A stretch of 64,000 bases of DNA from Hybos culiciformis. Lineage: Eukaryota; Arthropoda; Insecta; Diptera; Hybotidae. The position numbers and the translations under genes are program-made. The DNA is taken from positions 123,799,812 to 123,863,811 of the forward strand of contig OZ023273.1 of NCBI GenBank assembly GCA_964007475.1, written 5' to 3'. A model generated the notes under the pieces. The model saw only the letters and a program-made list of their open reading frames with translations. It ran no database searches and was not told where the DNA came from. Shown here piece after piece: positions 1 through 14,500 of this stretch. The number at the start of each line of letters is the position of its first letter. Position 1 is the stretch's first letter.

Positions 1-2485
1 GCTGTCAAATGTCAAGTAAGAATTTTTTTTTCTTTTATCAACAAACGAGGAAAATGGCAGCAACAAGGAGATTATTTATTGTAAATATAAATTATAACTA
101 TATATTTATTATTTGATTTTATTTTTAATTATAAAAAAAATAATTATAAAATTATTATTATTTTTTTTAATAATTAGAAATAAAATTAAATAAAATTTAA
201 GAAGACCATTAGTTTCTAAAATAATAAAAAAAAAATTAGTAATTTTTCTAAAAAAAATTATTCGATTTTTTTTTTTGCAAAAAAGAAAATGAATAATTTT
301 TTTTGGAAAAATTACTAATTTATTTTTAATATTTTAGGAATTAGCTAATCTTAAATCATCCGGTTTGAAATCATTTCGAGAAATAAATTTACTTCCGTAT
401 TAATTAAATTTTATTTCCTTGCTTCATTTTGAACTTTTTTATTTATTTTTTTCATTGTAAATGTATTGTTTTCAACTCCCTCTCCCATGCACATTAAAGC
501 AGTATACAATACATGTTAATCAAATTTGTTATACAGCTCGTTCTGTATACACACAAACACATAGACACTCGTCTATATTATATCACTCGACCTTCGGTCT
601 CGTGATATAAATATGACTCGTGTCTATGTGTTTGTGTGTATACGCAACTCGCAAGAATAACAAATTTTCTTACCATGTATTGTAATCTACTATAATATTC
701 CTTATGGGAAATTAAGTAAAATTTACTTAAATGATTAATAGTATCTGGAGAATTATTTTTAAAAGATATTAGTTATATAAAGTATTACACTTTATATATA
801 TTTTAATGTATGTAGTGAGTAAAGTACTGTATACTTATTAAACATAACTACACAAGAAGAGCAAAAATGAAAACTATATTTTTTTTAATTTTCAAGCATC
901 ATTTCAAGCATCATTTCATAAAAAAAAATACGTATTAAATTTTAGAGATATAACACCTCATAAAATATTAAAATAAAAAAAAAATTGTAATAATCAGGCT
1001 CTCTCCGGGGTTAAATTCAAAAATTGCAAATTAAATTTTAGAAAACTAATGGCAGATAATTAATTAGAAGAATTTTTTTTTTTAACTTCTCTGGTTTTTT
1101 TAAATATTTAATTTTTATGCATATTTATGATAGTCGCATTATTCTGAGGACCGCATAGAGACGAATTATTCGTATCGTCCTATATTATCTTTAATAATTT
1201 AAATCGAAAAAAAATAGTTTAAAATAAATTGAACAAAGTTTTAAATGTCAGTATGAAAAGTGTTAAAATTTCTGAGTTTTATGCAAATTTTTGAAACCGC
1301 ATCACGTTTCAGAAGCATTAATATCGCTGAAAAGAAAGAAAACTATACGCCGGGGATTAATTATTTAATATATTATTTTTATTCTATAACGAATTTGAAA
1401 TTTTGAATGATAAATTATTAATTATAAAAAAAAGGATTTTTGTTCATTTTTAAAATTAAATCGTATAATTCATAATAGTAAATTATCATAATAACCCAAA
1501 ATCTAAAATTCTTATGTAGCCAAAATGTTATTCATTTTTAATTGCAGTGAAGATTTTTTAAACTTAAAAATATGTCAATGCCATAACGAAGGTTTTTAGA
1601 GCGTAATGTATCCTAAAGTTTATACCATTTTTTATACCCTAACTTTCGTAAATCAAAGACTTTTTTTAAGAGAAAATTAATTTCAATTTTAATTTTAAAG
1701 CTACATAAAATAAAGTATTTAACCTATCATTAACTTATTATCTTAAAAGTAAATAACTATTCAAAAAAAATCATAAAATTTGTGAAAATCTTTTTATTTA
1801 TTTTATTTATTTGGCTTTAATTTATTGCTTGGAAGGGCTCTGCGTAAAAAAAAACCTCGAGTCCTCCAACCATTTCGGCCTTTTCCATATACAAATTTGA
1901 ACCAGTCTAATGTACAAATATGTACTACACTACTATCCTCCATGAGATTTTGACATCACGGAAAGTTTTTTTTGTCAAGACTATATTAATATTATTGTTT
2001 AATTTTATTGACTTTCGTTTGTGATGTTTTAAATTAAAAATATTTAAATCTTATTTCTTTCTAATAGACTGTGCCCAAAATTATAATGAAGACAGCTGTT
2101 TTTTTTTGTTTTTCCTTTAACTCTTTTTTCTTTTAAGATTTATTTATGCAATTTTCTCTGCTATTAATTTTTACATTTTATTTGAAAAAAAAAAAAAGAA
2201 AAGCTAATTTATGTCTTTTTTTCTTCTTCTTCTTCTTCTAACTTCATATCACGCTTAATTAAGGAAAATGTTTGTGAATATGCTTTTCTTGCATTCTGTA
2301 TATATATAATAAATAAAGAAACAAAAAAAAAAAAAACAAAATTTATGAATTAAGTGAATTTTGCAAGAACAATAACAAGTGCAAACATACTAATAAAACA
2401 CTGAGAATAACAGAAAATAAAATATTCAGTAAAAAACAAAATTGTTTTTATTTTTAATTTTTTATTTTAACATTTTCCTACTCAC
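1..2485. other. No exon identified; presumed intron or 3' part of the DIP-like gene
   Basis: The frame leaving exon 2486-2557 needs a further exon, but no acceptor followed by a convincing stalk or membrane anchor was found here on the minus strand. A somewhat less AT-rich patch at about 1840-1965 is open in one minus frame for some 25 codons without recognisable sequence. The palindromic repeat at 437-684 is the only clear element. Confidence 0.6.
437..684. repeat. Palindromic repeat, copy at left edge
   Basis: Positions 505-684 form a long imperfect palindrome: tacaatacatg at one end, catgtattgta at the other, and cacaaacacatagacac in both arms. The centre is gacc-ttc-ggtc. TA at the outer edges could be a duplication. 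About 68 bp to the left, including caactccctctcccatgc, are shared with the copy at 63843-64000, so the repeated unit is larger than the hairpin. Confidence 0.8.
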
Positions 2486-2557
2486 CTCCATCTTTCCATT
2501 CTTCAAGTCCGTAATCAAATATAGAGTTTAGATCAAATTTTTTGTGGGGTCGCTTTC
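2486..2557 (-). CDS. DIP-like gene, stalk exon 2 (last exon in window)
   Basis: A 72-nt phase 1-1 exon encoding GKRPHKKFDLNSIFDYGLEE and then WKDG plus one base, bounded by ttccgcag and G|gtgag. The basic K-R..K-K-F-D start and the DYGxEEWxDG end match what I recall of the stalk in related insect proteins. The reading frame is open, so at least one further exon is required for the end of the stalk and the anchor. Confidence 0.88.
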
Positions 2558-5500
2558 CTGCGGAAGAAATGTAAAAAAAAAAAAGAAGAACTTTTTGTGA
2601 CAAAAACAACTATGAAAATTTTTCGTAAACTTCAAATAATATATTCGAAATAATTTATATAAACACAAAAAAAAATCTGAATTCTTTCTCTCAGTTAAGT
2701 ATTTATTATGAAAATAGTTAAACTTCATCATTTAAAATAAAATTTAATTGCATATGTAATGCGTGTATATTCCAGCCACTTAGCTATTAGATTTACTCTA
2801 GATTGAGCCACTTAAAAGGGGTCGGTCTATTCATTTTTGATATTCTAAAATTGATGGTTTTTTTTTTTATTTTTTTTTATTAAAAAATTAACATAATAGT
2901 CATTATGTATATGCTATGCATAAACATTGTATGCATATATACAAAATACATATGGTGCTGCTACTTAACATTATGTATTATTCATTAAATTCTTAAATTT
3001 TTTGTCGACTAAAAAATATATAATTAATTTTATGTTATGAATAAAATATTGCAAATTAAATTTGAATATGAATTTTTTTTTTTTTTTTAGCATTATTCAT
3101 ATAAATACAAATTGAGGATAAAAACGAACATTAAATTCAATTTAATATTTTTAAGCTTTAAAAAAAAAAAATAAATAAATGTCTTTTATAATTAGCTTTA
3201 TATAATAAAATGATAACAGAATTTTTATATAATTTTTTTTTTGTTGCTAAACGTCTTCAGTTTTTCTTTAAAAATTTTTTTTTGAATATAACTTCCTACA
3301 CATAGTACTATTATATATACTATTTATGTATTTATTAGTATGATGCACTTGTTTCAGGCAATATTACGAAATTATGCAATTTTCTTTTTTAAATTTTTAT
3401 TTTATATTTTAATTTTTTTTTTTTTGTTTAAATTCTAAATGTTATTGTTAAAATTGTATTTACTACTGGGTCATGAAGATATTTCATTTTGATAAGTAAC
3501 ACGACGGAGAATATATAAAATGATTTAACATGGAATGAAAGTCTTGATATTAATTTTTTGTTTTTTATGTTTTTTTTTTTATAGCTAATTTTCAAAGGTT
3601 GTAAATTTATTCAAATATTTCTAAGTTCCAAGTATTTGACAAAATGGTTCTTTTAAAATGGAATTGGATTTGAAAAAGTATTCAAGTTTATTTTTTGTAT
3701 TTGAAAAGTATACTGTAAAATCTATAAACTATAGAACTTTTATGGTAATTATATAATTAGCATAAATCCCGTCTAAACTTCCTGTCCTCATTACCAAATC
3801 CATACTTCTTATAGTATAAAAGGTATCCCACCTAGTGATTTGGTAACTTTAATAAAAAAAAAAAAATCAGCACTTTTTTTTAGATATTTTCGAAAGTATC
3901 TCTCAAAACTAATTTTATTCCTTACTTTCAAATGTAGATATTTATTTAAAAGCTTTGGTCACGAATATTTCACATCTAAATACTTAAAAGTTTGTGTTTT
4001 TATTGAGAAATACTTATCTTGTTAAATATATGAAAAGTACTATGAGTGTACTTTATATGTAATATCATAAAAGTTAAGTAGTTTAGATTTCAGTAAGTAC
4101 GCATATTAATTAACCCAATTTAATTTTTGAAAAAAATATTTAATACTTTTCAATATAATCTCTTGTGTACAAGCGAAGGATCCACCTTAAAAACTAAATT
4201 CATTATAATGTACAATGTTCATACATCATGATTTATTTTATAATAATATAATGAAATTATAATGCGATACAATGTAGTTCTACAGAAGACGTTATTAAAA
4301 TCAAAAACTTGGCAATTAATTAATTGCATTTTGTGTTGCACTTTTAAACTCAACTTGCACTATAACTTGCTCTTACTTAGAGCACTATCCTTATAAATAG
4401 TGCTTAATCAATTGAAAACGTTTGAAGGAAATACGAAAGTGTCTAAAAATTTGATGCCTTTTATTTGAAAGTTATTTAAACCTAGCATTGAATATAATTG
4501 TCCAAAATATTTTTTCAATCTCAAATACACAAACACTCTGTAAATATTTTTTTCAGTACATTTGTGATACTTTTGTTTGAACATTTTTATTATTCTGAAA
4601 CATTAAAAAAAGCGCAATTTCAAAAAAATTAAAAAAAAAAGTTTAAGAAAAAATCATTTAATTAGCCACAAGGATAAGAAAATTGTTTTTTTTTTTTTTG
4701 ACTTAGAAATTGAAAATTTTTTGATAGTAAATTGACTTATTTATAACATTTTTGTGTGCCAAAAACATGGAAATGGACAAAGATAAAAATATCAAGTCTA
4801 AAAATAATGCGAAAAAAAATAATAATGGTTATAAAAAAAGCTGGGGTGTATTATAATAATAACAAAAAATTTTTTTTTTTAATTGTTATCATCGGACAGA
4901 TTAAAGTATTTTGTGGAACTAAAATTTTTAAAGAAAATTTATTTTTTTATTATCATTGTACAAGAAAGGTACACCTATACAAATATTATTGAATAAACAT
5001 ATTATGTGAATTTAAAGTGTATAGTGTATATAATATGTAAAATGTCAAAAGTAAGGGTTCAGAAATTAATACATAATAATCCACCGACACATGGAACTAG
5101 TTTCTAAATTAGTTTAAAATATTCGAAATAAATAAATTGTACTCTGAATTCAATAGCAGTACAAGTGATGTTGCTATGCTGTTAAGACATAGAAAATCAA
5201 CATTAAACAATTTATATGAATTTTATTTTAACATTTTAATGGTAGAAATTTTGAGGCGTTCAAATGATTCTGACAATGAAGATATACAATTATTACTTTA
5301 AAATTTAATTAACACAACTTGAATAGTTTAACCTAAATTTGCCGAAAAAACATAAAAGTTCCTATTTAAATGTAATCTGGGTGATAAATCGAATTTGTGT
5401 CATAACGAAAAGAGTTAAAGCCAAGGTGTTAAATTTTCAAAGAACTATGAAGCAAAGACTGTGATAAGGATAACAAAAAAACAAAAAAGAAAAAATCAGA

Positions 5501-8500
5501 ATTGAAGAAATTCGAAGAAATTTGAAACTGAAATTGTATAAAAAAATGCTTCAAATATTTTTATGTAGAAGGATATTTTTTTTTAAAAACTCTCTATACT
5601 AACTATTTACAAATAATATTATGATAGAATCACATCAACTGCATTCTAATATATGTATAGAGATAAATAGATATAATACCTATGTATATTTATGAATACA
5701 TACATATGTATAATATATACATATAATTATATACTTTTGTTAACACTCTTCTATAAATAACATAATCCTAAATGAATTAAAAATTATCAAAGATTTTCAA
5801 AGTAATAATTTTTTTTTTTGCTCACTGACGATTCTTTGCTATTTTATTTTATGAAATAGATATAAACATACATATACAGGACAGGAATTTTTTGACATCA
5901 GATACACTTCAGGATTGCAATCATATTGCAATAAAAAAAAAAAAATTATAAAAAACTTCCCAGAATTTAAAAATTATACTCAAATAAAGTGTTAAGAGAG
6001 TAAAACATTTGTAGATTATTTGCATATTTTGCAAGTGAAAAGAAATATTTTCCTTGCATACATATACAATACATCATGAAAACGAAAAAAAAATAGAATT
6101 ATTTTCCTTTTGCAAAAAAAAAACTACCAAAAAGAAAAGTGTAAACAAAAAGAATTATATATTTTTTGTTGAATAAAAATAAAAAAACTCAATTTTTTTA
6201 TTCTCGACTTACCAAAGCTACGATTATACATGGTGATTTCTGACATAACGGCTGTTGTTGGTGCCAGAATTTCTGAAAAAAAAAATATATATATATATAA
6301 ATGAATGAAAGTTAAAAAAATTTATTACTTACGTTGTTGTTAATAAGATGATTTAGTAAAAGGGCCATTATGTTAATTAAAAAGTACTAAATTCTTTAAA
6401 AAAAAAGTCTATACTATAGTATAAGTAGTGCCGCAACGTTTCGACTTAAAAATCTAGTAACATATATACGAATATAAAAAATAGGCTTATATCATGTATT
6501 ATCAACTATATACGTTTAACACAGCCATATTTGCAAATGATTTATTCTAAGACCTATGTATAACTAAAACTTCATATACATAATGAGGTGTTAATTTTAG
6601 AAAATAAATTCTTATTAGTAGTTATTACAAGTTTCACGCTACACTACTATCTATACTTCTATACCAATGAAAAAAGTTATTATCATAAAATTGAAATACT
6701 TTTCATTGACGAAGTTTGTATAGCTTTTAAGTTAATCTTTCGCGGCAGAATCAATTAGGTATAACTCTTTGCAAAATTTTGAATAAATTTAAAATGAAGC
6801 CCTACAGCCCCAAAACACAAGATTTTGTCAAATTAGTCAAGAAAATCATAGACAAATTTGAACAAAACTTGTTAATAACAATATTGTGAGTTATAATTTA
6901 TCAATTTGAGAAAATATACAATAGTATAAAAATAATTTTAAAATTTTAAAGTTTTATGGTTAAAAACATATGTATTGAGCACCTATAAATTTAAAGATTT
7001 TGAAATATGTGTACAATACTTAAATAATATTCTCTTTATATTCGTATATAAAAAGACTAAGTTTTTAAAAACCTCAAATCTAATGTACAAAATTTTACAA
7101 TTTATAAAGAAAGAAACTATGTTGAGGCTATTAAACTAATAATAAAAAAGATAAATGTGTAGAACACAGAAAGTTTAATAAAAATAAAAAGGATTATTTA
7201 AACATATATATATTTTTTTATATATATAATATATAGATATAGTGCGCTCTTGGAAATGGAAAACTTGAAGTAAAATAAAATTGTATTTCTCGTGAAATGA
7301 CATGGAAAAAACATCTTTTGTGAATTTTATTTTTATTTTTCTATGTGTTTTTATTTTTAACTTATTCGGTATATGTATGTTTTTTTTTGAATTCTTTGAA
7401 TTAGAAAAAGATTTTTTTGAACTTGAAAATAACATTCTGTATGTATTTTTTATTTTTATTTGATAGGTTCAGCTTTAAAAGGAAAATTTTAATCAACAGT
7501 CGGTATTTTTAAAAAATGTTTTTAAAATAATCGATAATTTTCTGCGACGCGACACTAAGTTAAACTTAAATTTAAACTTAAGACAAAGAATATTCGATTG
7601 AGTATCTTCTTTAAGTTCTATTTCTTACAATTCTTAGTTAGTTATAGTCTCAATTACAGCTTTAGTTTTAAGAAAATAATTTTATGTTTTTTTTCATACT
7701 GTATATAAAGCATTGAAAAGTGTTGGTATAGTTTTATAGTATATTCAACACCACTTAAGATTAAACAAAATTTATTAAAAATTTGAGTTAAGGGTTACAT
7801 TAAAAGTATAGAAATCAGATTAACATGAATAATTTCTTTTAATCAAAATATTTTACATTAATTGTTAAAGAGAAAAAAAGTTTTTTTTATCTAGAATATC
7901 TTTTTTTCATAATAGTAATAATCCCAAAATAAATTTATTTGACACAAAATCCCAAATTCAAATTTATTTAGTTAGACTTTTAAGAACTTGTCATTTAATT
8001 ACCATCTAGTTTTATAATGCCATCAGTTTCTCCTAGTGAATTTTTTGCAACACATCTATATGATCCAAAATCATTAGAACTGACATTACGAATTTTTAAT
8101 TTCATAAATTTATGATAACCACGAGTTAATGATGTTGTCTCGAATTTGTCACCTGCTCTTGAGGTATCTGAAAGAAAATGAAATTCCTATTATTATTATA
8201 TAAGATAAGCATTATATGATTATGTACTTTATATATTATACAAATAAAACTCTTTAATTCAGCCGACATTATTTTATGCATATCTATTTCTATCTACTTA
8301 TAATATTAGATCAAAAATAATTTCGATATTGCTTTTAGGGGTTAAAATGAACATTATCGAATGAGAAAATCAACTGAATCTTTTTTGGGCGCGTTTTATT
8401 AAATACAAATATTTCAATAGTGAATTTTTGTATAGAATAAGTGAGTTTACACAGTATGACAACTATATATGAAAATTGCGATAGAGAATTTTTTTTGTAT

Positions 8501-11500
8501 TAATAAATTCATAAAAAAAATTTGCTAGATTTTTTTTGGGATAATTTCAAATTGAATAAATATAAAAACACTAAAAACGAATAAAAAAAAATAAATGAAA
8601 TAAAATAAGAAATACACAAAAAAAATAAAAGAAATATATTTCTGCTCTAATGGTTTTTCTATGTACATTTCTCAGATGGGGATTATCGACTGGAATAGGT
8701 CGTGCATTTTTTATTGGATTTATTTTATTTACCACCCAAACAGTAAATTTTATTAGATTTTTGTCAAAACAATAATAATAATAATAAATATAGAGCAATA
8801 TTTTATTTATCTTCGAAATAAAAAGTATAATTTTCACCAATTATTACACTTTTTTTATAACCATTCATAAATTTCTGAAAAAAAAAAAATAATAATAACA
8901 AGTGAGTTTGAACGATTTTAGAACTTTGTTCTTTTTACAACATAAAAATTATATAAAATTAATTTTCAAATTAAAATATAAATATATATTAAGATTATTT
9001 GATGTACAGAGTAGACATGTTGGCTGGGACCGGTTTAATAAAACTGGGTGTTGATGTTACAATGATCAAAGAGATGTATTGCAATAGTACTGAAAATTCC
9101 GCTTCCAAGCCTGTGCATCAAAATAATTAATTTCCATCTTGCAGTGTTTCGTTTTTGCCTAGTACCCTTTTGGCATTGTGGTAAAATATATGGGAAAGAA
9201 AATTTGCCAAATAATAGTCTTACACATCTATTGAACGTTACTTCTCGATACAAGAAAATGCTAGGCCGCTCATATTCAGTATAAATAAAATGTATCGCTC
9301 CCTAAGTGACTTATTTTATTTTTTTTAAATTTAATTCGCAGTTTTATTTATGAATTATGCTCAAAGTAAAAGAAAATTTCATTAAAGATCTGCATATATT
9401 ATATAGTATGCAATTATAAAAATAAAAATTATTTTTTGCAACTACCAATAATTTAGCGCGAATCGCAGGGAAATCAAATGTTATCTATAATATAGATAGT
9501 ATCGGATTTATATTTTTCATCATCGCCCTTTTTATAGAACTTCTATAAATATGTGTTTTAATCAAACACAATTTTTTTGTGAGCCTGATTAAGTTTTGCC
9601 GCCAAATAAAAGACTTATTATACGATAAATGTTAAAATTTCATTCTAGTTAAGAATATTCTTCTTTAGATGAATTAAATTATAATATTATGTTTTGACTA
9701 TAACGCAACCGATTTAAATTAGTTCTGCATATTTTAATGTTATAAAATTAAGAAAATAATGAAAATCACAACTTAGTAAACTTCCCAAAGCCAGATATTT
9801 TCGCTAAATACTGTATTAAGAGCTGTAATCAAAAACCATATTTATTAATTTATTCATTCAGAGGTAGAGAGTTAAGAAGGACAAAAAACTAATTTTTTAT
9901 TGAAATAAAATAAGATTGTAATAAGTAAGTTTGCATGCCATGTAAATTTCTTTAAATAGTATTAACAATAAAAAAAAATAATATAATTCAACCCTTTCAT
10001 GTTACTTAGAAAAAAAAAAAATACAAAATTAAAAACCTAAATGATCATTTTTGGAAATAAATAACAATAAAATGGCACGCAAATGTATTTTTTTTACTTG
10101 TCTTTTTTTTTTTTTTACCAAGAAAGAAAACCAAATTGAAGACAAATTTATGTTGACAAAAATTTCACGATATACCAAACTTATACATTTTATACCATAC
10201 ATGTAAGTTTAGAAAAAACCAACAACAAAATAAATTCAATTATTGATAAAACAATATAAGTTGTAATTTAGGTTTTTAAAATTATAATGAAAATGTATGA
10301 GCAAAAAATTTCCATTTTGAAAGCAAAAACTTGAATTTTATTTCGAATGTTTCAAGGATTTTTTTTTCAGATAATTTTCAAAAAAAATTTAAATGGAATA
10401 TTTACACTTTATTTTCACAATAACATTATTTGAGTAAATATACTATGAATTCTAAGTTAAAAATGAAATCTGTATAAGTTTTTATTATTATTGGTGTCCC
10501 TATGTGCCTTTCAATTTGAATGTCAGAGAATAAAAAAAGTCAATAACATAAAAATGTAAAATATATTTAAAAAAGTAATCAATCTATATTTCAAATGTAA
10601 TCTTAATTTATATAAAAAAATTATTCCTAAATTATTAAAATCATCAAAAAGTGCGGTAAGAGTCTATGAGACGATGAATGTAATATGTAATAAGCAAAAT
10701 GATACTTGTGTAGAGTTTTGTATTAGATACTTGATGCTTTTGTATGGCTCAGAAAAGGTTAATGTACGCTTGTAAGAAATATTTCAGCATTGTTTATTAA
10801 ATTAGAATCAAGATGCAACTTTTTGCAATATTTTCGTACAATGTTAAAAATATTAAATTTTTTATGTAAATTAATAATAATTTATTGCTTTGCTGTAATT
10901 AGATAAATCTGTGACGAAATTTTTTTAATGACCTCAAACTGGTTTCTGGATAATGTTTCTTCTGTTGTTGAAAACTATATTTTGTATAATTATATTTATG
11001 TAATGTGTAATATGTTGATGGCTTTTGCAGAGAAATAAATAGCACACTCTCATGTTTTCATGTTTTATGCCCAACAACAATCTCACAGTCTCCTTGAGTC
11101 CCTTTATACAATTTTTTATGAACATTTTTAATAGTTAAAATTTGAGAAAAAACTTATTTTTAGTAAACTTTTTAAAATTTTTAATAACCGACCAGAGAAA
11201 CCTACTGCAGTAACTTTGATTTTTGTTTCTGTGTGAAAAATATTCATTAAAAATGTCAAAAAAAAAGTTAATTGACTGATTTTTCTAAATTTGCACTGCA
11301 CATTTTCATTGAATGGCTTTAAAAGTTTCTTTCATCGCTTTAAAGTGCTAAAATTATTTACATTCAATACCTAGTACAGCTGTACAGCGTCAGTATTTGG
11401 AAGAAACAGATTTTTGAATAATAATTTTAAACATATAAAAATTTAATAGGTAAAGAGTCCTTTCTAAAGGCAAACATATAATCGGTTAAGATAATTATTA

Positions 11501-14500
11501 GAATGTGAAAATTATTAAATGAAATATTAATAAGTATTTGCTCCCAAGTGAATATATATGAAAGCATGCATCTATATGATATTTTATATTGGACATTCAG
11601 TTAAAAAAAATTATTAATTAATTCTATTTATCGATCTAAAAATATAAATTTTTTTAATCGTTTTTTTGTTCTTTAAATGTCTTATTCATGTCAAAAATTA
11701 AAAAAAAAATATCGTGTTTAAATCTGCCCAGTTGTTAATATCTAAAATAAGTGGATACGTATATACATAACAATATAAAACTTGTAAATTTTTTCTGATA
11801 TAGTTAAATTTGACTTTCTCGATCATAAGTAATTAACCCATATTTTCGAGTTGTGAATTAGAATATAAAGGCTCATTAAGAAACATTATTCGGTGAGAAT
11901 ATTTTATATGTAGTTAGAAAAAATTTTGATTTTCCTATAATCCATATAAATATATAAAGCTCATTACAATTTTATACTCAATCAAAAAGTTTATTCATCT
12001 TCTAATTTTGGTTTATCATATGTGCTCTATATTCTTAAGACAATTTATACAAGAATATACGAAACAAATGTATCTGCATTATCCATTAAATCCCAATAGT
12101 TATTAGGTTTTTTTCGAATATCTTGATTATCTTTTATATAAAATAGGTACTTTAAAATAAAGTAGGTTTTATTTACATGGCTTTTGGAAGTAAAAATGTG
12201 ATGATATTAACAATTTTTCAAGTTAAAATTATAGTTTTTTATAATATTGATAATTACTAAAAAAAGGTGCGCTAAAACTTGTCGAGATTTCATTAAAAAA
12301 ACTTACTTAAAAAGCGACTGTATGAAGATAAGTGTGAGTTTACAATACATACTAAAAATCAATTAAAATTCAAAAAATACAAAATTTAAATAATTTTATT
12401 ATTTTTATAGGTTTTTATTTATTTTCTTAATCCTCTAAACTATAGTAAGTAAAGTCTACAATAAATTCTAAATTTTGGCATTTTGACACTAAATTGAAGC
12501 AATTACAATCATAAGTTTGTTTTTACCTTCTGGAAGTTGAAGAATTCATAATATGTGTGCTGTGTTTGAAAATGGTAACAATAAATGTCATTTCGGCCTT
12601 TTCAATGTTAAATATTTTTGTCTGATTGTATCTATTTTTCTACATTCGTGAACAATGAAGCTTATAATAATGAACATGAACATTCATTTTATTTTTTTTA
12701 TATTCATACGATTAAATGGATTAAAATGTCCTTCAATGTTTTGACGTTGTTAACAAACAGCAAAAAAGTTTTCTTCGAAACATTTTTTTTTTTTCAAAAA
12801 TAAAGTAAATTCTAAATATAATAAAGATAATGATGATGTATGTACTATACATGTGTACAATGTTAAGACATTTAGTCTATGTATAAATAAATTAAGAGCT
12901 AAAAATAACTTTTAAAGCTAAAAATTAAATTTTTTAATTGTGCCACTACTATTTACTTTGAAGATTAGAGGTTTCTTTTTAAATACTAAATAATTATGTA
13001 TTGTAGGTATGTATATTATGTTTAATATCAAATCTTTGATTTTATATAATATTACGTATATAGCTTTAATGGAATCATTACAAAAAAGTTTAGTGAAGAT
13101 TAAGCCTTCATTAAACACCTGAGTAATTATACTTAACCCAAGCAAATGAACATTGTTCGAAATTTTAGTTTAAAATTATGTTTGTTTAAACGTAAGTCTG
13201 CAGCATAAATACATGAAAATACTATAAGACTATGTACGCTTATGTTATTATTATGTTGTACGAGAATCTATAGTTATACATCATACGTGTTCTTTTTCAA
13301 AGAATCCTGAATGTTTATAAAATTAAATAAAATCTTTTTTTTTATTATGTAAATAATGTTAAAGTGAACGAAATATAATTGCAATGTAACTAAAAATAAA
13401 ACAATAGTAAATTATTCAACACAACACATGGTAGATGGTTTAAATTTCTTTAAAAAAAAAAAAAAAATTAAATGATGTTAATGTGTGGAAAATGGAAAAG
13501 CTTAAGGGATTTCGGGATTTACTTTGAATAACAAAAAAACACAACTTTGAGATGAAGGTGCAACTACGACGTTGCAAGTGTATAAAAAATTAAATAAATT
13601 TACATAAGCAAGAATCGAATCAGAAATAGATAGTTGAAGAAAAAATACTAAAAATAAACTATATTGTAGGGCTTTCGTGTCGTCATATAATTCTGTAATT
13701 CTCATTATAGTTAACATTAATTTTTTTTTTTTTAAGTTTTCTTAATATCAGCCTAAAAATATATAAATTTTATTTTTTAGAATAGGAAAAAAAAATTATT
13801 TTAAAGACGTGATAAATTGTGAGGATATTTTTTTTACTATAAACTAGAGATATGTATATATATAAATTTATGAAGAAAATCCTGTCAACTTCCTATTCCC
13901 GCAAAAAATCTAATAAAATTCATACACATTAAGTCAACCGTCACCATGTCAAATATATGTAAGTATTTATATATAAAAAAAAAAAATTAATAAATAAAAG
14001 TTTTTTTTTTTACTTCCTTGCTTATATTGAGCATTAATTTTTTTTTTCACAGGATTTTCATACCTTAATATGTTATTTTTCATTTTTTTTTCATCATGTT
14101 TATATAGGTAAAAGACTTTTTTTTTTAACACCTGAAAATAAAATCAAACTGGTGAACAATGAACAGCTTGTTTGAATTTTTTTTTTTTTCTTCTTAATAT
14201 AAATTTTATTTTATTTTTTTTAAATAAAATAAAATAAAAATAAAAAAAAATTAAAAAAGAAATGCCTAGAATAAGTAGGAAAAAAAAAACTTTGTTTTAA
14301 ATTTTCGAGTTAACTGCGAAAGATTTGTAGGAAATCCTTTGAATATGGATCGATAACTTAATCGGGAATAAAATAAATTATCTGGGAAAAGAATTGGTAA
14401 AATAAACTTAAAAAAGAAAATTATCTTTTTATTTCATATGAACATGTAAAAATTTTAAAGAAAACTTCACAAATTTTTTTAATTTTAAGATAATTTAGTT

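Noticed and set aside
3790..3848. Small hairpin from ttaccaaatc and gatttggtaa
   Set aside because: A stem of about 10 bp over a 40-nt gap is unremarkable in DNA of this composition.
4756..4992. 78-codon plus frame with a Cys/His-like tail and coding-like scraps to about 5300
   Set aside because: Looked briefly like a degraded transposase or zinc finger, but no motif spacing held up and the frames are broken.
9035..9253. 72-codon minus frame in a less AT-rich patch
   Set aside because: No recognisable domain, no plausible splice partners in phase with the DIP-like gene, and no RNA-like fold seen.
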